A DNA stretch of 64,000 bases, taken from NCBI GenBank assembly GCA_038380435.1, contig JAWZYU010000055.1, positions 2,873,680-2,937,679 on the forward strand, written 5' to 3'. Positions 56,661 through 64,000 of the stretch are shown here, piece after piece. Position 1 is the first letter of the stretch, and each line of letters begins with the position of its first letter. The DNA is from Ryuthela nishihirai. Its lineage: Eukaryota; Arthropoda; Arachnida; Araneae; Heptathelidae. The notes beneath the pieces were generated by a model. It was not told where the DNA came from. It saw only the letters and a list, made by a program, of their open reading frames with translations, and ran no database searches. A program made the translations under genes and the position numbers.

Positions 56661-56975
56661 CGGCTTCCTTGATATCTTTAGGTTTTATTTATCACAATAA
56701 TATGTCCATATAATCCTTTGGTAACATGTGTAAAGACCAAATGAATATGGAGTAAACCGATTTTTTTATACTTTATAGGTTTGTGGATTTTTCATCTATT
56801 ATGATTTGCTTTCTCTGTGTAGCTTTTATTTGATGAAAACTTGTTAACATTGTAAGCTGCTAGCTTTGGAGATCTGTTATAATTAATAAATCAAAAGTTT
56901 GCTTGTCTCAGAAAAATGAAACGATTGTTATGGCAAATCTTGTCTCTTACTGCCAGAACAAAATAACAGAAATAA
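56661..56975. other. AT-rich spacer
   Basis: Nothing recognised. Confidence 0.6.
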
Positions 56976-57170
56976 TACCCCCTCAAGCATCTGCTTGTCA
57001 CAGGTCTGACAGTAACGTGCCAGATAATACGCTATAGTAGAAGGTCTGTGAGAATGGCGGAACCTCAGCAGAAAAACAACATAAACATCCATGTTTTTTC
57101 TGGGGTTCGAACGTAGGACCTTTATATTAGTAGCCAAGCGCAGCATTAACCACTCGTCCACGGGACAGCA
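56976..57170 (-). mobile_element. SINE-B (antisense)
   Basis: CCCCTCAAGCATCTGCTTGT, CAGCAGAAAAACAACATAAA, GGGGTTCGAACGTAGGACC, AACCACTCGTCCACGGGAC; full span, diverged. Confidence 0.9.
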
Positions 57171-57234
57171 ACACTTAACGCAATGAAAAGAACAACAAAA
57201 AAATATATTTGTTTTAGAATTATCCAAATCAATA

Positions 57235-57320
57235 TTGCATAAGATAATTTGTAATAAGATAATTTGTAATTGAGTCAATATTGCATAAGATGATTTGCAT
57301 AAGATAATTTGTAATTGAGT
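57235..57320. repeat. Short tandem repeat of GCATAAGATAATTTG
   Basis: The GCATAAGATAATTTGTAAT unit and variants occur about four times with AATTGAGTCAATATT interspersed. Confidence 0.85.
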
Positions 57321-57761
57321 TCATTAAAATGAAAACCGAATTTAATAATTTGTTAACAAGTTCAATACAATAAAACGGAATTTGATAATTTTTAAACAAA
57401 ATCAATACAATGAAAACTATCTGCATTAACGAGATTTCTGCCACCAAAATGGTGGTCTCTAACAAATCTTTGTTATCTGGGTCACGGTTATGTTTCAATG
57501 CACTATTTGTTTCCCCTTTGCTATATTATAGTGCCTATAGGTAACTATATTATGGTTATAGTGCCTAAAAGTAGGCACCATATTGTGGTGCTAAATAATA
57601 CATAAGGAATAAAACTCCTTACATATTCTTTGGTTCCAACATTAAATTAATAATACCCTCTTCTAGAGCGACTTTGGCTCTTGCATGAAGAAGTCTGTGA
57701 CGATGCACTGCACCTCTTCATCAACTTTCTTCTTTTCGTGGTATTTTTTAATAAAAAATAA
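57321..57761. other. Unassigned
   Basis: AT-rich, with a small duplication of TATTATGGTTATAGTGCCTA-like sequence near 57525-57570. No gene recognised. Confidence 0.5.
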
Positions 57762-57952
57762 AATAAATACCCCCTCAAGCAATTGCTTGCCACAGAGGTC
57801 TGACAGGAGCCTGTCAGTTTAATACGCCACAGTTGAAAATCTGTGAGGATGGCAGGACCTCAGCAGAAAATAATACACATATCCATTCCTTACCCTGGTC
57901 CCTTAAATTATTAGCCAAGCGTGCTAACTACTCGGCGACGGGACGGCAATTT
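57762..57952 (-). mobile_element. SINE-B (antisense)
   Basis: ATAAATACCCCCTCAAGCAA tail and end, body, and a partial head (TTAGCCAAGCGTGCTAACTA, CTCGGCGACGGGAC). It abuts the 3' end of the LINE copy that starts at 57954. Confidence 0.9.
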
Positions 57953-57953
57953 T

Positions 57954-59165
57954 GTCATCATCATCATCTTCAAGCAGCCATGGGCTACGGAAGTCCAACC
58001 AGATACCAAAAGGGCCTATCACCCCTCACCAAAGGTCAGAGTCAGTACCAACTTTGGCTTTGAAGTCACCAAGAACAAGGGTTTTATCTCCTTTCTTGAC
58101 AGAATTCAAAATATCCTGAAGTTGTCCATAAAACCTATCCTTCTCATCCTCATCAGCATCCTCAGTGGGGGCATAACAGCAGATAACATTCAAGTCTTTA
58201 ACGCTTGTCTGAAATTTTGCTGTAAGAAACCTTTCATTAATGCACTCATATCCTAGAAGAGCATCACTAGCGTGTTTGCTGAGAAGCAGACCCACGCCTT
58301 GGTGATGCTTATTTTCGTCCCTCCGTGAAAAGAGAAATTTAAGATTATTTTTAAGAATCTGACCTTTATCTGTCCATCTGGTCTCTTGCAAGCCGAGAAT
58401 ATCTAAATTATAACGGTGGAATTCTTGTGTGAGGACATCAAGAGAAAAAGCTCTGTGCAGAGTCCTCACAATTCAACTACCTATGGAGAGAAAATGGTTA
58501 GTGGGATGTTTAAAGAAACTATGTTTATTGAGAGGGGAAATGGCAGCAATACCAAACAGCCCCCTCATCGCAGACATGGGGCAAAGACCCGTTCCCCCAC
58601 CACTAAAGGCTGAATCCATCTACACTGGAAAACCTCCCCCAATGTAGAATTGGACGATGGCAGTAGAAATAAAGAGTTCAGGTGCCTGCGATGACCTCTG
58701 CTCAGGATTATCCACCAGCTGATAAACATATCCTGTGAATCTATTCACTTGGGGCTGTCAACCCGCAAACAAACAGAAAACACAGGGGAAGATTTTCCCT
58801 CCACAGAAGCCCACCAGTGGAGCAAAATCAGGATCCATAATCAAGCTCAGAGCCATATATCTGTCCAGTCCAGTGGGTTTATATGGTTAGCACCAGGACC
58901 CTCTGTGGTTGACCACTCCTCAGCAGGATAGGAAAAAAAGAAAAGTAGCCATAGTTGTCCAGATCAGTAGGCCACACTAATCTGGCAGCCCTCCACTTCC
59001 GTTCACTTCCACAAGAGAGTACTCTTCTGAAAGGTACTAACGGTCTGCACCACGAGAAGGCGGGGTCGGACATTAGGTGCTAGGCCTGGCCGGTTCTATG
59101 CATCATCACAGGAGATTGGTGCATAACTCTCCTTCCAGTGACTACCTAGCTACCATTTACAGACC
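57954..59165 (-). mobile_element. Internally deleted LINE (5' UTR, endonuclease, 3' end)
   Basis: On the minus strand: a long 5' UTR-like region (59165-58470), an endonuclease ORF (58469-58026), then directly the family's 3' terminus GGCTGCTTGAAGATGATGAT (58010-57954) also seen at 37684. The rest of the endonuclease and all of the reverse transcriptase are missing, so a deletion of several kb joined the two. The 5' limit is approximate. Confidence 0.85.
58026..58469 (-). pseudogene. LINE apurinic-type endonuclease, partial
   Basis: 147 open codons: RTLHRAFSLDVLTQEFHRYN, LDILGLQETRWTDKGQ (catalytic Glu motif), HHQGVGLLLSKHASDALLGY, ICCYAPTEDADEDEKDRFY and LVLGDFKAKVG. The last motif is normally GDFNAKVG; the Asn to Lys change removes a residue that is conserved in this nuclease superfamily. 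The domain stops at GPFGI, where the deletion joins the 3' UTR. The product would have nicked target DNA for retrotransposition. Confidence 0.93.
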
Positions 59166-59743
59166 AGAGATTTTTTAGAGGTCCAAAAATATGCAAATAT
59201 AATCGGAGAGCTGTAACTCTAATATAGCTACAGCGATGTACAGGAAAGTTGTTCCAGGCATTCTCAGTCTTGCCTGTTTAATGTTGGTGGTGTAACTTGG
59301 GGAATAGAGGAACAGACATTGTCTTGCAAGGAAACAACTCTTTTACTCAAAATTTCTGGAAGATCAGAGTTCACGCAGCATCTCAGGTTAAAGCCAATAT
59401 TGACCAATGATTCTTGCGTTGACGAGTTCTTTCTATGTATATCCATTTCCATTTGTGAAGACACAAAAGATAAGTAAAAAAAAGTCGAAATATAAGGGGT
59501 GTCCACTTTTCATATGTACGACTCTTATGAGAATCACATGCATACCTCAAACATATGCATACCTCGAATATGTAGCATCTTATAGTGTCGCCATTTTCAG
59601 AAACGAATTAACGATATGGAGTTGCACCTGTATTACGATATACTTTCCCTGAAATATTTTTATTGAAATTTCTACTAGAATTTGTACTATCTGCACAAAA
59701 AAGATCCAGATTTGGCGATCAGTACAGTGTTGTATTTTTTACA
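59166..59743. other. Unassigned
   Basis: A minus-strand open frame (59506-59264, 80 residues) shows no recognisable domain. Confidence 0.45.
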
Positions 59744-59745
59744 TA

Positions 59746-60999
59746 CACTCGAGTCTCTTTTTATGCGTATCTTTTTAATGCGATTTTTAAGTTATGCGGT
59801 GCGCATATTTCATGCATGTGTTTTTTCCACCCAATACAACAAGCATTATTCAGCCATTAGATCAAGGCATAATTGCTACTTTTAAAAAATATTACGTTAA
59901 GCGCACTTATCAATTTATATTAGATAAACTAGAAAATGAGTCATTAACAGTAACTGACGTTTGGAAAAAATATTCTATTTTGGACTGTTTAAATCATGTT
60001 GCAACTGCTATATCGCTGATATAAGACCACAAACTTTAAATGCCTGCTGGAAAGCAGCTTTGCCTGGATGTGTTGCAAACAATGAAACCAATCAAACATC
60101 GACATTATCAACTGAAATCATTACTTTGGGACATGAAATTGGTAGAGAAGGTTTTGATACCTTTAGCAAGAATGATATCGACGAATTGCTTGTAGATAAT
60201 GCCTTAAGTGACGATGATATTATTGATATGACTTTAGATATTGTCGAAGAACCAGAAAACGATAGTGAAGTGGAAGAAGAACCTGTCCCCCTCACTGCAA
60301 ATATAATTCGAGAAGGTCTTCAACTTTGCAATAAATTGGAAAATAATTTTCTTGTTAATGACACAAATTCTGAACGAGCCTTCAAATTCCAACGTGAGCT
60401 GAAGAACTGTATGTCTGGATATCGCGAACTGCATAAGAAATTGGTACAATCATCAACGCAAAGTTTAATCACTGATTACTTTGTCAGAGGTCAAAAATCA
60501 ACACAGAACGAGCGTGAAGTTGACTCTTAATTCTATTGGTGAAGAACCATTGTCTTTGCCATGCAGATCTGATGCGCTGACTATCTTTTCTAGTGATGAA
60601 AGTGATTTCGCACCAGTTCAAACAATGCTGCCGAGTATTGTCAGATAGCGACGATAATTCTGATGAAAAAATACAAAAAGAATTATTACTGTTCAATAAA
60701 AAAATTAAATGGATAGAATTTTAAAACAAATCTATTTTAAGTTTTATATCAATTTCTTTCAGATTTTTGAACCAATTTCCCTCACTTTTTTTAGGCACTT
60801 ATTTTTCTGAATTTTCATAAAAAAATTTTTTATGCGATTTTCGGTTTATTTTAACTCATTGCTTTGGTTTTATGAGGTTTTAGAAAAATATAGAACGTAT
60901 CCATAATTTTGCAACGTAAGCCATGTCTTTTTTTGTGCGACTTTTTTTATATGCGGTTTTCTGCGGAACCTATCTACCGCATAAAAAGAGACTCGAGTG
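59746..60999 (+). mobile_element. Tigger (pogo) deletion derivative, 1254 bp
   Basis: The ends CACTCGAGTCTCTTTTTATG (left) and its reverse complement (right) are flanked by TA (59744-59745 and 61000-61001). TATGCGGT-type subterminal repeats occur near both ends. The interior encodes only the C-terminal part of a Tigger transposase; the N-terminal DNA-binding and early catalytic parts are deleted. Confidence 0.93.
59800..60530 (+). pseudogene. Tigger transposase, C-terminal part
   Basis: Starts mid-domain with PPNTTSIIQPLDQGIIATFK, holding the last acidic catalytic region of the DDE domain, then YYVKRTYQFILDKLE and WKKYSILDCLNHVATAI. After a frameshift near 60020 comes DIRPQTLNACWKAALPGCV, an acidic tail (SDDDIIDMTLDIVEEPENDS) and ITDYFVRG near the end. 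The order matches Tigger transposable element-derived proteins. 5' part missing and one frameshift: not functional. Confidence 0.92.
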
Positions 61000-61011
61000 T
61001 ACTAACAGGTT

Positions 61012-61130
61012 AAATAAATAAATAAATACCCCCCTCAAGCAACTGCTTGTCACAGAGATCTGACAGGAGGAGGTCTGCGAGGATGGCAGAATCTCAGCCT
61101 TATATCTAACCACTCGGCCACGGGCAGGCT
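61012..61130 (-). mobile_element. SINE-B, internally deleted (antisense)
   Basis: Tail, CCCCTCAAGCAACTGCTTGT, shortened body and a head end (CTAACCACTCGGCCACGGGC). The target duplication ACTAACAGGTT is at 61001-61011 and 61131-61141, overlapping the edge of the Tigger element. Confidence 0.93.
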
Positions 61131-61141
61131 ACTAACAGGTT

Positions 61142-61846
61142 GGTTGGTGCAAATATGCAATGCTTAAACGTCGATTAAATGGAATGGCAACAGTGCTCGT
61201 CAATCAGCGTCTAATAGGCAAATTTGTAGTGTGTGTTCGTGCATTAGTGGTAAGGTTAATCGTTATTTATATAGTTTTATATTTTTTTATTGTGTTTAGC
61301 ATGGAACTGTAAAAATTTTTGTTTCATTACTACTTATCTCATTTTAATTGCAAGACCGTTTCCTGTGTAAATGCAGATGTATACTTAAAAGTATAGGATA
61401 CCGGGTAATGAGGAAGAAGGCGGGGTATATGTAAGGTCATTAGTGATGAAGTGCTCTCTTGTTTAAACAAATCGGTAAATTGATGGTGAAAATTAAGAAT
61501 ACGGGAAATTAATGTGATTACGATGTACTAGGTAGTAATCAACTTAAAAATGTCTGTTTTGTATGTTGAAGCGATATTATTTATTGATATTTTATAATCT
61601 GATATATTAATAGTGTTATAATTTTTTAAAATGAAACAAAATATATCCACGTTTTTTTTTTGATGAAAAGAAGTTTATATCGTTTCGCACTGTCCTTCTT
61701 GGTTAGCCTGGTAATTATGGTTATTTACATGCTTTTTTTTTTTGCCATATTTTTATTTATATTAAGGAATATAACCTGAAGCTGGAACATGAGTGGAATA
61801 AATACACCATAATTACCAAAAGTATTTAAACAATTTATGCCCTAGG
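61142..61846. other. AT-rich stretch, no gene seen
   Basis: Nothing recognised. Confidence 0.55.
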
Positions 61847-61975
61847 CAAGGCATGGATGTATTGTGTTGTATTTCTGCTGAGGTCTCGTCTTCCTCACAG
61901 ACCTACTATGACGCATAAACTGACTGGCTCCTGTCCGACCTCTGCAGTAAGCAGCTGCTTGAGGGGGTTATTTTT
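61847..61975 (+). mobile_element. SINE-B, head missing
   Basis: GGCAAGGCATGGATGTATTG, TTTCTGCTGAGGTC, CAGACCTACTATGACGCATA, GTAAGCAGCTGCTTGAGGGG and a GGTTATTTTT tail. Confidence 0.9.
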
Positions 61976-62338
61976 CTATGCTGTGTGAAAGGAAAGCATA
62001 ATCCCACAGTATAAAAGTGCTCTAACTTTTAAAGTAAACTTTTTACAGGAGAATGTCATCAGAGATAAACTGAAGCACTCATTCAAGTCTGTTTTAAATC
62101 TTGTTTTTCAACTACATCCAAAAGGTTATTGAAATGACAGCATTTGATAGTAGACATTGCTAATTCTCATCCTGAAGATTTTTTGTAAAGGAAAAATGAA
62201 ACATTACATACTTCTAAAATTAAATTTGACTCAAGTCCACAGACACTTGATGATCGATTTTGCTAATTTTCCAAAAAAAAAAATGGGTAATGGGATTATG
62301 AACTAGTTTTTGATTCTACACTTTACTGATTAATTGAG

Positions 62339-62720
62339 ATGGGGGTGGCTCAGTCGGTAGCACACCAGGCTCGTAATCTGTAGTTCCCAGGTTCGAGTCC
62401 CAGCTGGGTCAGCGTTGAGATTTATCTCCGCAAAAATTCCCTGCCCTGCCCACGGTCAGTAGGGGACACCGATGGGCTTGGAAAGGCCGCCGTCCATCGG
62501 ATGGGACATTAAGCCGTGGCCCTGTGTGCAGGAGAGCTATACCCTGTGCACGTTAAAGAACACCCTGGATGGCCTTGACGGGAGGCTACCATCTGTCTCC
62601 CAACAGCTGTTCCAGTGGTTCCCCTCCCCCAACCTTCTCTGAGCCTTCGGGGTCCATGTGACCTGGCCATTTAGCCCATGGTGTGCAAAAAAGTGCCGCT
62701 CAGAGGTAAAACAACCCAAC
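62339..62720 (+). mobile_element. SINE-A, first copy of tandem pair
   Basis: Full length, near-consensus, ending AAACAACCCAACCC directly joined to the second flank copy, with no target duplicate at this junction. Confidence 0.93.
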
Positions 62721-62823
62721 CCACAGACACTTGATGATCGTTTTTGCTAATTTTCCAAAAAAAAAAAAAATGGGTAATGGGATTATGAACTAGTTTTTGA
62801 TTCTACACTTTACTGATTAATTG

Positions 62824-63203
62824 AGATGGGGGTGGCACAGTCGGTAGCGCACCAAGCTCGTAATCTGTAGTTCCCAGGTTCGAGTCCCAGCTGGGTCAGC
62901 ATTGAGATTTATCTCTGCAAAATTCCTCGCCCTGCCCATGGTCAGTAGGAAACACCGATGGGCTTGGAAAGGCCACCGTCCATCGGATGGGACGTTAAGT
63001 CGTGGCCCTGTGTGCAGGAGAGCCTACCCTATGCATGTTAAAGAACACACTGGAAGGCCTTGACTGGAGGCTACCATCTGTCTCCCAACAGCTGTTCCAG
63101 TGGGTCCCCTCCCCGAACCTCCGAGCCTTCGGGGTCCACGTGACCTGGCCATTTAGCTCGTGGTGTGCAAAAAAGTGCTGCTCAGAGGTAAAACAATCAA
63201 TCA
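62824..63203 (+). mobile_element. SINE-A, second copy of tandem pair
   Basis: Full length but more decayed than its twin (GGCACAGTCGG, CCAAGCTCG, missing TCT of CCTTCTCTGAG). The tail AAACAATCAATCA ends at the ACTGATTAATT duplicate. Confidence 0.92.
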
Positions 63204-63214
63204 ACTGATTAATT

Positions 63215-64000
63215 TCCTCTGTGACTTTATTTTTCAGAGGCTTTTTGTTATAACATGGTTGAATGATTTAATTAAAGAATTCATGACTGCACAACTGATT
63301 ATTTATAAAATTTTAATATAAACTTATTAACACAAATGATGCTTATATTCCACATTGCCATTCTTCACTACAGCAGATAAAAATGGCAACCATTAGTAGC
63401 CAAGGTAAGCAAGTAGATTAATGAATTTTTATAATTATTTTATGATAAATATTCAAAAGTACATTTATGAATTATCATTTCAAATGAATCTGCTGGACAC
63501 ATTACCATAAAGCCACCAAAAGATATAAGGTTACAGAGGACTGAATTATTAAAGTATGGAATCATATAATGACTCATAATCTCATTATTGTTATGTTTTT
63601 GGGAAATGAAAATAAGTCTTAAATTTATTTTATAAATATTTTATATGGTGATGATGATGATTATTATTATTTATGTTTTATTAACTTTAGAGGTAATACT
63701 AGTGACTAATAATGCTGCTGTTAAATGTTTTATCTTCCATAACTTTTTCAGTTTAAAATTATGTTATTGAAAATTGTTTAGAGATTTGAGTGAGATCTTC
63801 AATTTATCTCCAGTGACATTTTCCTCTTCAAAACTTATTTTCAAAGTTATGGAGTTCCAATGCCCCATTCAGAACTCCCTAACATGACAACCATGTTATG
63901 TTTCCATTAACAATATAACATGGAAGTGTTTGAATATTTTTGGTAATGTAATACGTAACAAAAGGGAAAAAACAGAAAAATAATAAAATATTTGCACCTG
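63215..64000. other. AT-rich end of window, no gene seen
   Basis: A short (GATGAT)(TATTAT) repeat near 63650; nothing else recognised. Confidence 0.6.

Larger units (their letters stand above)
62237..63203 (+). repeat. 484-bp tandem duplication of flank plus SINE-A
   Basis: A unique 100-bp flank (CCACAGACACTTGATGATCG to ACTGATTAATTGAGAT) followed by a SINE-A occurs twice head to tail: 62237-62720 and 62721-63203. The original target duplication ACTGATTAATT is present before each SINE and after the second (63204-63214). Confidence 0.93.

Noticed and set aside
59264..59506. 80-residue minus-strand frame as a transposase C-terminus
   Set aside because: I could not align it confidently to any transposase motif.

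Overview
The window looks like a repeat-dense, AT-rich animal nuclear genome. The one host gene I can support is MED26 (Mediator subunit 26), on the + strand. A short exon at 10227-10301 and a large terminal exon at 18941-20749 join in phase across an intron of about 8.6 kb. Exon 1, with the start codon, was not found and probably lies upstream of the window. Spliceosomal introns, tRNA-derived SINEs, animal-type LINEs and Tc1/mariner, Tigger and hAT transposons exclude a prokaryote. The mix suits an arthropod, perhaps a chelicerate such as a horseshoe crab, but that species guess is inference.

Nearly everything else recognisable is mobile DNA. Two tRNA-derived SINE families dominate. SINE-A is about 385 bp with a Met-tRNA-like head and an AAACAACCCAACC tail; it has roughly 28 copies or fragments, from near-identical young ones to heavily decayed ones. 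SINE-B is about 190 bp, with a GCTGCTTGAGG 3' end and TATT-type tail; it has 10 copies. There are five Tc1/mariner-type elements or large remnants with readable (broken) transposase, one further mariner pseudogene in the MED26 intron, a Tigger deletion derivative, a Tigger-like MITE, hAT MITEs and fragments, a 77-bp Tc1 MITE, a foldback element, and pieces of at least two LINE families.

Layout. 1-10 kb: SINE-A array, two broken Tc1 copies, a foldback element, and a complete-ended Tc1 (7336-9226) with a SINE-A inside. 10.2-20.9 kb: MED26, its intron holding a mariner pseudogene, LINE pieces, old SINE-A copies, a hAT MITE and a Tigger-like MITE. 21.7-26.4 kb: a mariner-like element containing a puzzling duplication shared with a segment 3.5 kb downstream. 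26-47 kb: sparse AT-rich DNA with dispersed SINEs, a LINE 3' end, hAT elements and minisatellites. 47-51.6 kb: the densest SINE-A cluster, with SINEs inserted in older SINEs. 51.9-55.6 kb: two adjacent Tc1 elements carrying a nested GC-rich 467-bp retroposon-like insert, a SINE-B and a SINE-A. 56.5-64 kb: SINE-B copies, an internally deleted LINE, the Tigger derivative, and a 484-bp tandem duplication of flank plus SINE-A.

The most interesting signals are (1) a shared 3'-terminal motif linking SINE-B to the endonuclease-type LINE, suggesting a LINE-SINE partnership; (2) repeated local amplification of SINE-A (3' triplication, 89-bp minisatellite, flank-plus-SINE duplication); (3) nested same-family insertions with clear target-site duplications that order the insertions in time; (4) the 22-26 kb duplication; (5) the nested GC-rich insert at 52.4-52.9 kb; and (6) a strong 5' splice-site match 13 bp inside the last MED26 exon.
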